DNA of 49,336 nucleotides from Actinomycetota bacterium (GTDB lineage: Bacteria; Actinomycetota; Thermoleophilia; Solirubrobacterales; Solirubrobacteraceae). The notes beneath the pieces were generated by a model. That model was not told the DNA's origin, searched no databases, and was given only the letters and a program-made list of their open reading frames with translations. The DNA is taken from positions 1 through 49,336 of the forward strand of contig VAWY01000089.1 in assembly GCA_005888335.1 (NCBI GenBank). Reading direction: 5' to 3'. Positions 1 to 7,207 of the stretch are shown here, one piece after another; the stretch's first letter is position 1, and the number at the start of each line of letters is the position of its first letter. Position numbers and translations under genes: made by a program.

Positions 1-434
1 AAGCCGAGCCGCCGGCCGCCGAGGCCGAGCCGTCGGGACCGCGGCCGGGTCTGTTCGCCCGGCTGCTCGCCCGCCTGCGCGGGAAGCCCGCCGGCGGTGC
101 GGCGCCCGAGGAGGAGCCCGGCCCTCCGACCGCCTCCACCCAAGAGCCGGCGGCGCAGGACGCCGCCCCGGCCGCGGAGACTCCCGTCCCCGGGCCGCCC
201 GGGCCGCCGCCGGGGCCTGATCCGGCGCCGCCGGTGCCGGGCCCGGAGCCCCTGCCTACTCCGCCCGGCCCCGACCCGTCGCCTCCGGCGCCCGGGCCGG
301 AACCCGGGCCGCCGTTGCCGCCGAGCCCGTCACCGCCGCAGATCCGGCTGGATCCCGGCGAGACGGTCGCGGCGCTGGAGGCGGTGCTGGACGACCTGGG
401 GGCCGCCCATCACCGCCCCTTCTCACGCACTTAG
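1..434 (+). CDS. C-terminal end of a proline-rich protein of unknown function (partial)
   Basis: An open frame enters from the left edge (first full codon at base 3) and ends at TAG 432-434. The visible ~143 residues begin with an Ala/Glu/Pro-rich stretch, then a short basic-hydrophobic patch (LFARLLARLRGKP). A long run of Pro-Gly-Pro repeats (PGPEP, PGPDP) follows, and the protein ends in a short acidic helix-like tail (LDPGETVAALEAVLDDLG). I do not recognise a family. The proline-rich part looks like a linker or cell-envelope spacer. Its stop codon interlocks by 4 bp with the stop of the convergent peroxidase gene. Composition this GC- and Pro-rich can open several frames by chance, so coding is likely rather than certain. 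Confidence 0.5.
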   Translation, partial: AEPPAAEAEPSGPRPGLFARLLARLRGKPAGGAAPEEEPGPPTASTQEPAAQDAAPAAETPVPGPPGPPPGPDPAPPVPGPEPLPTPPGPDPSPPAPGPEPGPPLPPSPSPPQIRLDPGETVAALEAVLDDLGAAHHRPFSRT

Positions 435-2632
435 TGCTTGCGGCCCTTCGCCTTCGCCTTCGCCGGCCGGTGCTTCGCCTTCGCGGGGCGGTGCTTGGCC
501 GTCGTGTGCTTCCTGACCTGACGCAGGCGCATCGACACACCGAACCCGGCGTTCTGCACCGTCCCGGCCGCCGGCTTCTGGCGGAAGATCCGCAGCCTGG
601 TCTTGACGCCGCGCGGGCGACCGACGAAGCCGACGCCGCAGTTGGCCTGCTTGAGCAGCGTGCGCGCCCGGCCCAGCGTGTGCCCGCTGAGCTTCGGCAC
701 GACGCAGCGGGCCGTTGAGGCCGCCGGCGCCGAGGTCTTCGGCGCGGGCGCCGTGGCCACCGGCTGGGCCCTGACCTCGAGGGAAGGCGCGCTGTCGCAC
801 GGCGGCCCGCTGAAGCCCGGGAACTGCGGGAGCGGCGCGCCGCCCGCGGCACCCGTCGCCGCGACGTTCTTGAAGCAGTCGACCGCGTGGCCGCTGCTGT
901 CCGTGACGACCGACCCGTCCGCGCTGGTCTGCTCGCCCACCGGCACGAACAGCTGCGGGTGGTCGAACGGCGCGGACTGATCCTTCACGCGCGGGTCGGT
1001 GAGCGCCTCGAGGAACGCGACCAGCTGGTTCTTCTCGGTGTCCGTGAGCCCGAGCGGCGCGATCTCCTTGTTCGGGTTGGCGAAGTCGCCGCCCCGGCTG
1101 TAGAAGTCCACGACCTGGCGCAGGGTCATCTGGCCGCCGTTGTGGAAGAACGGGCCGGTCAGCTCGATGTTGCGCAGCGTGGGCGTCTTGAACGTCCCGG
1201 GGACGTTCGCGCCGGCGCCGCCGTTGAGCAGCGCGACCGAGAGCGGGTTGCCGAACGGATCGCTTCCCCCGATGCCCGGGTCGGTCGCCGTCGGGCGCAC
1301 GCCGACGTTGTGGAAGCCCGTGTCACTGGCCCCGTCGGACAGGCCCTTGCGGGCGATCTCCGAGACGGACGCGTCGGTGAACGCCGGACCCTCGTGGCAG
1401 GTCTCGCAACCGCCCTTGCCGGTGAAGATGTTCATGCCCGCCTGTGCGTCCGCGCTGAGCGCGGTCGTGTCGCCGGCCAGGAACTTGTCGATCGGCGCCT
1501 GATCGGAGATCAGCGTCGCCTCGTACGCCTGGATGGCCAGGCCCCAGAACAGCGGGAAGTTGAACTGCATCAGCGAGTAGCTGCGGCCGTTCGGCGCGCT
1601 GACCGAGCTGCTCGAGTTCCACCAGTCGGACTGGAAGGCGTCGCGGATCATGTCCGCGTAGTTCGTCTTCAGGCCCATGCCCGAGGCGGCGGCGTCGCCG
1701 CCCAGGAGGCTGTCGCTCGTGCTGATCAGCTGCGAGGCGAGCGGGCGCACCGACAGCAGCTTCTTGCCGATGTCAGACAGCGTCCGCCCGTCGGAGGACA
1801 TCTCCACCGGGTTGCCCGGAGGGCCGTCGGCCTGCGAGGCCAGCGACGAGTTCGCGATGCTGACCGCGACCTTGTCGACGCCGCCCGACGCGTTGACCTG
1901 CCCGACGCGCGCGTCGACGTCACGGTTGCCGAACGGGTCGACGCCGTTGAACTCGTTCTGCGCGCGGCCGTCCCAGAAGCTGCGGTTGTTGAAGACCGCG
2001 TTGATCACGGACGGCGCGTTGCGCCCGGTCGTGCGGCGAACGTTGACCGACCCGACGTGGAAGTCGGCGTCGACGCCGGCGAACGACTGCGCATCGAACG
2101 GGTCGCCCTCGTTGACGCCCGTGAAGGTCGAGGGCATGACGCCCTGCGAGCCGACGACGTTGTCCGTGTCGAAGGTGACCGCCGAGTTGGCGTCGTTCGG
2201 ATCAGCCAGCTGGTGCAGCGGGAAGTCGCCCGCCGTCAGCTGCGCGTTGGCCGTCTTGCCGCGGAAGTTGAAGCTTCCGCCGCGCGGGTTGATCTGGTTG
2301 CGCGAGCGGTTGTCCGAGCCCGCGTCGTAGTGGCACGTGGCGCACGCGGTGCGGCCGTCGCTGCCGGCCTGCATGTCCCAGAACAGCGCCTTGCCGAGCT
2401 TCTTGGCGGCGGTGCTGTCCTTGATGAACCGCTGGATGTCCGGCTGAGCCGGGACAGCAAGCGTGTTCAGCGCGGCGAGGGCGGTGCCTCCGCCGCTCGT
2501 TCCGTGCTTGGCGCGCGCGGTCGGCATGCCTCCAATGGCCAGTGCCATAAGTGTGGCCCCGGCAAGGACGGCAATCAGGACCCTGATCCTCCTGCGCGCC
2601 TGCCGTGGCCCGAAATCGCTCTCAGCGTTCAC
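431..2632 (-). CDS. Secreted di-heme cytochrome c peroxidase (MauG/CcpA family) with C-terminal PASTA-like domain
   Basis: 733 residues from the GTG at 2632. A basic N-terminus and hydrophobic segment (about residues 11-38) form a signal peptide or anchor. Two c-type heme sites are visible, CATCH at 97-101 and CETCH at 409-413, the spacing of bacterial di-heme peroxidases and MauG-like oxidases. An FHNGGQMTLRQVVDFYSRGG segment near 496-515 is typical of the family. The family uses peroxide or oxygen outside the membrane. After the peroxidase part come a Pro/Ala linker and a ~65-residue PASTA-like repeat (about 642-705, beginning CVVPKLSGHTL), then a Lys/Ala/His tail (AKHRPAKAKHRPAKAKAKG). The GTG start is chosen because AGAGGA lies 6 nt upstream; an in-frame ATG at 2647 overlaps that site. 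Read antisense, the frame stays open far upstream, but that part lies opposite the regulator gene. Heme attachment would need the Ccm system encoded nearby. Confidence 0.88.
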   Translation of the reverse strand: MNAESDFGPRQARRRIRVLIAVLAGATLMALAIGGMPTARAKHGTSGGGTALAALNTLAVPAQPDIQRFIKDSTAAKKLGKALFWDMQAGSDGRTACATCHYDAGSDNRSRNQINPRGGSFNFRGKTANAQLTAGDFPLHQLADPNDANSAVTFDTDNVVGSQGVMPSTFTGVNEGDPFDAQSFAGVDADFHVGSVNVRRTTGRNAPSVINAVFNNRSFWDGRAQNEFNGVDPFGNRDVDARVGQVNASGGVDKVAVSIANSSLASQADGPPGNPVEMSSDGRTLSDIGKKLLSVRPLASQLISTSDSLLGGDAAASGMGLKTNYADMIRDAFQSDWWNSSSSVSAPNGRSYSLMQFNFPLFWGLAIQAYEATLISDQAPIDKFLAGDTTALSADAQAGMNIFTGKGGCETCHEGPAFTDASVSEIARKGLSDGASDTGFHNVGVRPTATDPGIGGSDPFGNPLSVALLNGGAGANVPGTFKTPTLRNIELTGPFFHNGGQMTLRQVVDFYSRGGDFANPNKEIAPLGLTDTEKNQLVAFLEALTDPRVKDQSAPFDHPQLFVPVGEQTSADGSVVTDSSGHAVDCFKNVAATGAAGGAPLPQFPGFSGPPCDSAPSLEVRAQPVATAPAPKTSAPAASTARCVVPKLSGHTLGRARTLLKQANCGVGFVGRPRGVKTRLRIFRQKPAAGTVQNAGFGVSMRLRQVRKHTTAKHRPAKAKHRPAKAKAKGRKH

Positions 2633-2638
2633 GAGATG

Positions 2639-2644
2639 TCCTCT
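2639..2644 (-). promoter_or_regulatory. Ribosome binding site deciding the GTG start of the di-heme peroxidase
   Basis: AGAGGA on the minus strand, 6 nt before GTG 2630-2632. It includes part of the alternative ATG (2645-2647) reading frame, so the GTG is the better start. Confidence 0.55.
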
Positions 2645-2720
2645 CATGGATGTCGGGTGGCGTACGCGATCCTGCTCTTGTCCTCCTTTGCGGCCAACAG
2701 CAAAAGCCGCCGCACTTGTG

Positions 2721-2732
2721 GCGAGATCTCGC
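2721..2732. promoter_or_regulatory. 12-bp perfect palindrome in the divergent peroxidase/regulator promoter region
   Basis: The 2648-2830 spacer separates the divergent peroxidase and response-regulator genes and is clearly more AT-rich than its surroundings. It holds GCGAGATCTCGC (2721-2732) and a second, shorter palindrome, GAACGTTC (2746-2753). Either could be an operator, perhaps for the adjacent LuxR-type regulator. I see no other elements with confidence. Confidence 0.35.
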
Positions 2733-2819
2733 AATGTCTGCACGAGAACGTTCACATCAAAAAAGCGCACGGTCTTCGCACCTTCTTCACAGGGCTCGCG
2801 GAGACTGCGGCCCATGCAC

Positions 2820-2825
2820 AGGAGG
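2820..2825 (+). promoter_or_regulatory. Strong Shine-Dalgarno site of the LuxR-type regulator
   Basis: AGGAGG followed by 5 nt and ATG 2831. It fixes the start although the frame is open much further upstream. Confidence 0.7.
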
Positions 2826-2830
2826 CACGG

Positions 2831-3469
2831 ATGACCCGAGTGCTCGTCGCCGACGACTTCCCGCTCGTGCGGGAGGCGCTCGCCGCCGCGCTGGCGCGGC
2901 ATCCCGAGATCGAGGTGGTCGGCCTGGCCGGCGACGGCGTCGAGGCGCTCGAGCTCGCCCACGCGCACCAGCCCGACGTGGTGGTGCTCGACCTGCGCAT
3001 GCCCCGCATGAGCGGCCTCGTCGCGCTCACGCGGCTGACCGCGGAGCTCCCGTGCACGCGGGTGCTGCTGCTGACCGCCTGCGAGGAGCCCGACACGGTC
3101 ATCGATGCGGTCTCCGCGGGCGCCGCCGGCTTCGTCACCAAGCGCACGGGCGGCGCCGAGCTCGCCCTCGCGGTCCTTGCGGTCTCCCGCGGCGAACCGG
3201 TCGTCAGCCCGTCGCTCACCGCGCACCTCGTGCGCGGCCTGCGCCGCGACAACCGGGACCGGCGCGGCGGGACCACGGGCCAGCTGACCTCGAGCGAGCT
3301 CAACGTCCTGCGCCTCGTCGCCGACGGCCGCACGGACAAGCAGATCAGCGCGACGCTCTACATCTCGCCGCGCACCGTCCAGAGCCACCTCGCCCAGATC
3401 CGCGCGAAGACCGGCGTGCGCCGGCGCACCCAGCTCGCGCGCTGGGCCACCGAGCACCTCGTCACCTAG
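2831..3469 (+). CDS. NarL/FixJ (LuxR)-type response regulator
   Basis: 212 residues. The receiver domain (about 3-120) has the acidic pair D8-D9, the phospho-acceptor Asp54 in VVLDLRMP, the switch Thr82 and Lys104. A LuxR-type helix-turn-helix follows (about 150-210; LTSSELNVLRLVADGRTDKQ, then the SPRTVQSHLAQI recognition helix). Phosphorylation by an unknown sensor kinase would switch DNA binding; no kinase gene is adjacent. It is transcribed divergently from the di-heme peroxidase, which makes that gene a plausible target. Its TAG interlocks by 4 bp with the convergent DUF559 gene. The family assignment is firm; the target is inference. Confidence 0.93.
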   Translation: MTRVLVADDFPLVREALAAALARHPEIEVVGLAGDGVEALELAHAHQPDVVVLDLRMPRMSGLVALTRLTAELPCTRVLLLTACEEPDTVIDAVSAGAAGFVTKRTGGAELALAVLAVSRGEPVVSPSLTAHLVRGLRRDNRDRRGGTTGQLTSSELNVLRLVADGRTDKQISATLYISPRTVQSHLAQIRAKTGVRRRTQLARWATEHLVT

Positions 3470-4392
3470 CCGGCGCCGAGGCCGCGCAGCTCGGCGGCCA
3501 GCCGCGCGGGATCCCGCAGGTGGCGCGACGTCACGCGGGTCACGAACCACCCCGCCAGGCGCAGCAGGCGGTCGTCGGCCCGGTCGTCGTCGAACGCCTT
3601 GCGCGTCCGGTGCGCGTCGTAGCCGTCGAGCTCGACGATGAGCTTCGCCTTTGGCCACACGGCGTCGCACTCGTGCCAGCGGCCGCCGGCGTGGATGTGC
3701 ACGTTCGTGTGTGGCTTCTCCAGTCCCTGGGCGTCGACGAAGGCCAGGAACGCGCGCTCGAGCTCGCTTCGCGACATCGCGGCGCCCTCGGCGAGCAGCT
3801 TGCGGAGCGTCCTTGCCCCCCGGCGGCGCGGGTAGCGCGCGACGAGGTCACCGAGAGAGAGGAGGTCTGTGTGTCGTCGGTAGTCGGCCTGACTGATCGC
3901 CGACTCGACGTCGTGCTTCGGCAGCACGGCGGCGAGGTCGAAGATGGTGCGCGCGACCGTGGTGACCGGGATGCCGTCGACCTCGGTGATCTCGTCGACC
4001 GGGAGGACGGCGCGGTGGGCGAGGATGCCGGGGCGCTTGCAGTGTCGCGGAGCGGTGACCTCGAGGGCGTTTGACTGCCGGATGCGCCAGAGCCCCGCCG
4101 CGGCCCGGTGGCTGAGGACGGTGCCCGCCGGCGCGGCGAGAACGGCGGCCATCCATCGCCCGCGCATCGAGAGGACCCGATGACCCACCGCGTAGACACC
4201 GTGATGCCGTACGTGAAGCCGCCCGCTCGCGACACGGTGGTCGATCGCGTCGCGGCCGAGGCCCAAGCCGAGAAGTTGCGCGCGCCCGACGACGCCGTGC
4301 TGCCGCTCGGCGAGGGCGCCGATCAGCGCGTCCGCGGAACGAGAGAGCGATCGACCGCCTATATCGCGGTCGATCGCTCTCTCGATTGCCAT
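3466..4392 (-). CDS. AbiEi-type winged-helix / DUF559 (Vsr-like endonuclease fold) protein
   Basis: 308 residues. The N-terminal part has the AbiEi antitoxin-like helix-turn-helix seen in many actinobacterial proteins ([20 protein letters not shown], then GVYAVGH). A middle domain (IPVTTVARTIFDLAAVLP) follows. The C-terminal DUF559/Vsr-like part has WHECDAVWPKAKLIVELDGY, DDDRADDRLLRLAGW and VTR, matching the D...E.DG core of PD-(D/E)XK nuclease folds. Such proteins are common in Thermoleophilia, often as many paralogs, and their function is unproven; no AbiEii-like toxin partner is adjacent. The first ~17 codons lie inside a 19-bp perfect inverted repeat. The GGAGG upstream is only 1 nt from the ATG, so the true start could lie elsewhere. 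Confidence 0.8.
   Translation of the reverse strand: MAIERAIDRDIGGRSLSRSADALIGALAERQHGVVGRAQLLGLGLGRDAIDHRVASGRLHVRHHGVYAVGHRVLSMRGRWMAAVLAAPAGTVLSHRAAAGLWRIRQSNALEVTAPRHCKRPGILAHRAVLPVDEITEVDGIPVTTVARTIFDLAAVLPKHDVESAISQADYRRHTDLLSLGDLVARYPRRRGARTLRKLLAEGAAMSRSELERAFLAFVDAQGLEKPHTNVHIHAGGRWHECDAVWPKAKLIVELDGYDAHRTRKAFDDDRADDRLLRLAGWFVTRVTSRHLRDPARLAAELRGLGAG
4340..4384. promoter_or_regulatory. 19-bp perfect inverted repeat at the 5' end of the DUF559 gene
   Basis: The left arm 4340-4358 (CGAGAGAGCGATCGACCGC) and right arm 4366-4384 are exact reverse complements, separated by a 7-nt AT-rich loop (4359-4365). In the minus-strand mRNA this is a very stable hairpin covering codons 3-17. It contains two GCGATCG-type cores. 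It could be an operator, a translation-blocking hairpin or a small mobile palindrome. Confidence 0.6.
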
Positions 4393-4476
4393 GCCTCCAC
4401 GATGGCGCCCAAAACCGCGCGTGTGGCGCGCGGAGAGCCAAGGCTCTGCAACGAAACAGCGGGACCCGGGCGCAGA

Positions 4477-4505
4477 CCCGTCCGCGCTCCCTCAGTGCAG
4501 ACGGG
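4477..4505 (-). terminator. Stem-loop downstream of hemA (terminator-like, no T tract)
   Basis: Arms 4477-4485 and 4497-4505 pair over 9 bp (8 Watson-Crick plus one wobble), with an 11-nt loop, 14 nt past the hemA stop. No U run follows, so it may be a factor-dependent stop or an RNA-stabilising hairpin. The rest of the 126-bp gap 4393-4518 shows nothing else I can name. Confidence 0.3.
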
Positions 4506-4518
4506 CCACGCTGCGGGC

Positions 4519-5820
4519 TCAGCCGGCGAGCGCGCGGGGCGCCACGTCAGCCACGCCAGCGCCCTCGAGCCCGAACAGCGCCCGCGCCGCCTCGAGCACC
4601 GAAGCGTCCGACACCGACGCCGACGCCTTCAACCGCCGCGTCGGCTCGTCGAGCAGCCGCGAGGCGACCGCGCGCGCGAGGAGCGCCACGCGCTCGCGGT
4701 CGGCCTCGGTCATCCCCTCCCAGCGCATGGCGTTGTCGGCCAGGAGGCCGTCGACGATCGCGTCGGCCCGCCGGCGCAGCGCGCTCACGGTCGCCACCGC
4801 CCCGAGCGACGCGCGCCAGCGCTCGAAGCGCGCGGCCTCGCTCGCGGCGAGCGTCTCGGCGTGGCCGGCAGCCGCGCGGCGCGAGCGCAAGCCCTCGTCG
4901 ACGCGCCGCTGCACGTCGTCGAGATCCAGCAGCGTCAACCCCGGCAGGCCGCGCGCGCCCGACTCGACGTCGCGCGGGACGGCGAGGTCGATGACCAGCA
5001 TCGGCCGGCCTTCCCGCCCGCGCAGAGCAGCCTCCAGATCGGCACGAGTGATCACCGGCTGCGGCGCCGACGTGGCGCTCAGCACGACGTCGGCCACAGC
5101 CAGCTCGCGCTCGAGCTCCTCGAGCCCGCCGCCCTGCCAGCGCCCGCCTGCGAGCTCGGCCGCCTTCTTCGGGCAGCGGCTCAGCACCACGACCTGGACC
5201 CCGTGCGAGGCGAGCGCCTGCGCGGTCAGCTCGCCGCTCTTGCCGGCGCCGACCACGAGCACGCGGCGCCCCGTGAGGTCGCCGAGCGACGCCCGGGCCA
5301 GCTCGACCGCGGCCGAGGAGACCGAGACGCTCGCGCGCCCCACCGCCGTGCGCTCGCGCACCCGGCGCCCGGCGCCCAGCGCCTCGCGCACCAGTCGCTC
5401 GACGACCGGCCCGGTCGTCCCCGCCTTCTCGGCGAGCGCGAACGAGCGCTTCAGCTGCCCGAGGATCTGCGCCTCGCCGAGGATCATCGAGTCGAGGCCC
5501 GAAGCGACCGAGAACAGATGCCGCGCCGCGGCGCCGTCGCGGCGCACATACAGCAGCGCGCGCAGGGCGGAGGTCCCAACGCCGGCATGCCGGGCCAAGG
5601 CCCCCACGGCGGCGCGCTCGGCGGCCCCGGCGTCCCCTGCCGCCAGGTACAGCTCGGTGCGGTTGCACGTCGACAGGGCGACCGCCTCGTCGATCGCACC
5701 GCCCGCGACGAGCTCGCGCAGCAGCGCGGTCGCGCCGTCGGAGTCCAGAGCGAAGCGCTCGCGCAGGTCCAGCCGGGCGGTCCGGTGAGAGACGCCGACG
5801 ACGAGGACGTGCGTCGTCAC
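4519..5820 (-). CDS. hemA: Glutamyl-tRNA reductase
   Basis: 433 residues, usual family length. It reduces glutamyl-tRNA(Glu) to glutamate-1-semialdehyde with NADPH, the first committed step of C5-pathway tetrapyrrole synthesis. Visible hallmarks are SHRTA near residue 11, catalytic Cys52 in STCNRTE, the GLDSMILGEAQILGQLK block (108-124), the NADPH-binding GAGKSGELT (191-199) and the C-terminal dimerisation helices. The start is GTG 5818-5820. It overlaps the ccmD stop by 4 bp (GTGA), so heme precursor synthesis is translationally coupled to the heme export genes ccmC-ccmD upstream. Confidence 0.97.
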   Translation of the reverse strand: MTTHVLVVGVSHRTARLDLRERFALDSDGATALLRELVAGGAIDEAVALSTCNRTELYLAAGDAGAAERAAVGALARHAGVGTSALRALLYVRRDGAAARHLFSVASGLDSMILGEAQILGQLKRSFALAEKAGTTGPVVERLVREALGAGRRVRERTAVGRASVSVSSAAVELARASLGDLTGRRVLVVGAGKSGELTAQALASHGVQVVVLSRCPKKAAELAGGRWQGGGLEELERELAVADVVLSATSAPQPVITRADLEAALRGREGRPMLVIDLAVPRDVESGARGLPGLTLLDLDDVQRRVDEGLRSRRAAAGHAETLAASEAARFERWRASLGAVATVSALRRRADAIVDGLLADNAMRWEGMTEADRERVALLARAVASRLLDEPTRRLKASASVSDASVLEAARALFGLEGAGVADVAPRALAG

Positions 5821-5957
5821 TCGCCGTGCTCCTGCAGCCGCGCCTCGACCTCGGCGATCGCCCGCCGGCGCGAGCGCGCCCGCGGCACGAGGATCCCGAC
5901 GTACGTCACGAGGATCCCGGCGAAGACGCCGTACGCGGAGACGACGTAGGCGGTCAT
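5817..5957 (-). CDS. ccmD: CcmD-like heme exporter small membrane protein
   Basis: 46 residues: one N-terminal transmembrane helix (YVVSAYGVFAGILVTYVGIL), then a basic tail (RARSRRR) and a short acidic amphipathic end. That is the standard CcmD topology. CcmD releases holo-CcmE from the CcmABC complex. Its ATG overlaps the ccmC stop, and its TGA overlaps the hemA GTG, each by 4 bp. Sequence conservation in CcmD is low, so size, topology and position carry the call. Confidence 0.85.
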   Translation of the reverse strand: MTAYVVSAYGVFAGILVTYVGILVPRARSRRRAIAEVEARLQEHGE

Positions 5958-6685
5958 GCGGCGGCCTCCGCGGCCTCGAGCGCCCGGCGCGCGCGGCGCA
6001 GCCGGATGGCGTCGCGCTTGGACGCGATCTCGGCCCGGAACAGCGTCACGTACAGGACGGTCATGGCGAGCAGCGCGATGTAGAAGGTCAGGCGCATGGC
6101 GCCGGTCATGTGGCCGCCGGCCGTCGTCAGCACGCGCGGGTGCACGTAGCCCTGCGCCAGCCGCACGGCGAGGAAGTTGACCGGCACGAACGCCGCGGCG
6201 GTGACGGCGAAGACGCTCGCGTAGCGCGCCTGGCGCTCGGGGTCCTCGATCGAGAAGCGCAGCGGCTGGTAGCACGCGAAGAGCAGGAACACGACGAGGA
6301 ACGAGACGAGCGTCGGCTCGTCCCACACCCACCAGTGCCCCCACGCCGCCCGGGCCCAGATCGACCCGGTGACCAGCACCCCGACGCCGAGGATCAGCGA
6401 CAGGTGGATCGCGATGTACGACCGTAGATCCCACACGCGCGAGCGCGTGCGCAGCTGCTGGACGGCGAACACCCCGCCGGCGATGAACCCGCACAGCGCG
6501 ACGATCGCCATCGGCACGTGCAGGTAGAAGATCTTCTGCAGCAGTCCCTGGTCCGCGTCCAGGGGCGCGTACAGGAAGACCATCCCCGCGGCGAGGGCGA
6601 GGAGCAGGGCGGCGGCGGCCGGGAGGAAGCGCAAGCGCGTGGCGTGCACGGGGAGATCATCGACCGACGGCGGGGGACGGGACAC
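5954..6685 (-). CDS. ccmC: CcmC heme-handling membrane protein
   Basis: 243 residues with six predicted transmembrane helices. The tryptophan-rich heme-handling motif WGHWWVWDEPTLVSF is present, with conserved periplasmic histidines in FYLHVPMA and AIHLSLILG. CcmC loads heme onto CcmE on the outer face of the membrane. The start is GTG 6683-6685, with AGGGA 6 nt upstream; the frame stays open further upstream, but that stretch lies antisense to ccmE-ccmF. It heads a ccmC-ccmD-hemA operon and diverges from ccmE over a 93-bp spacer carrying a 20-bp palindrome. Confidence 0.95.
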   Translation of the reverse strand: MSRPPPSVDDLPVHATRLRFLPAAAALLLALAAGMVFLYAPLDADQGLLQKIFYLHVPMAIVALCGFIAGGVFAVQQLRTRSRVWDLRSYIAIHLSLILGVGVLVTGSIWARAAWGHWWVWDEPTLVSFLVVFLLFACYQPLRFSIEDPERQARYASVFAVTAAAFVPVNFLAVRLAQGYVHPRVLTTAGGHMTGAMRLTFYIALLAMTVLYVTLFRAEIASKRDAIRLRRARRALEAAEAAA

Positions 6686-6704
6686 GAGCAATCCCTGTGA
6701 GGTT

Positions 6705-6724
6705 GGTTGCAAGAACTTGCCACC
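6705..6724. promoter_or_regulatory. 20-bp palindromic putative operator between ccmC and ccmE (copy 1)
   Basis: Two 9-nt arms around AA: GGTTGCAAG (6705-6713) and CTTGCCACC (6716-6724), with one mismatch. A near-identical element sits at 9651-9670 before the response-regulator gene. It lies 19 nt before the ccmC GTG on the minus strand and 54 nt before the ccmE ATG. Confidence 0.5.
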
Positions 6725-6778
6725 GATCTGCGCAAAGAGACGGTTCCGCCCAGGCGGGCTCTCCGTACGGTCGTCGAC

Positions 6779-7207
6779 ATGACGCGCGCGGTCGATCCGG
6801 CGCGCCGCCGCCGCATAAGGCTCGTGGCCGCCCTGAGTGCCGCCCTGCTCCTCGCAGGCGCACTCGCCTACACCACCTTCACGGCAGCCAGCGACGCGGT
6901 CACACCGTCGCAGCTGGTCGCCTCGGCGTCCCCCGGACGCACGTACCAGCTCACCGGCAAGGTCGCTGCCCACTCGGTCCATCGCCAGGGCGACGCCCTG
7001 CGCTTCGTGGTCCACGACCGCAGCGGCCGCGGGCCGGGCGTCCTCGTCTTCTACCGCGGCACCGTGCCCGATCCGTTCCGCGAGGGTCGCGAGGTCATCC
7101 TCTCCGGGCACATGTCCAACGGGACCTTCGTCGGCACCAAGGACTCGCTGATCACGAAGTGCCCGTCGAAGTTCACGACGAACACGCCGTCGGGGCGCAC
7201 GACCTAG
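6779..7207 (+). CDS. ccmE: CcmE heme chaperone, Cys-type variant (CxxxF)
   Basis: 142 residues: a short cytoplasmic N-terminus (PARRRRIRL), one transmembrane helix (about 14-33), then an OB-fold beta-barrel (YQLTGKV, RFVVHD, VLVFYRGTVPDPFREG). CcmE takes heme from CcmC covalently and passes it to CcmF. The usual HxxxY heme-binding site is replaced by Cys128-Pro-Ser-Lys-Phe132. The Cys matches the known CxxxY class of some Gram-positives, archaea and Desulfovibrio, but the Tyr axial-ligand position is Phe. The start is ATG 6779; a TACGGT -10-like box lies 7 nt upstream and there is no clear ribosome site. TAG is followed directly by the ccmF ATG. Confidence 0.93.
   Translation: MTRAVDPARRRRIRLVAALSAALLLAGALAYTTFTAASDAVTPSQLVASASPGRTYQLTGKVAAHSVHRQGDALRFVVHDRSGRGPGVLVFYRGTVPDPFREGREVILSGHMSNGTFVGTKDSLITKCPSKFTTNTPSGRTT

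Noticed and set aside
230..330. Pro-Gly-Pro repeat stretch as a DNA tandem repeat or CRISPR-like array
   Set aside because: The repeats are irregular in length and fit a proline-rich linker; there are no constant repeats with unique spacers. No CRISPR array was seen anywhere in the window.
2648..3670. Upstream extension of the peroxidase frame to 3670 on the minus strand
   Set aside because: It lies antisense to the response-regulator gene, is Arg/Ala-rich as expected for shadow frames, and would hide the signal peptide and the AGAGGA-GTG start.
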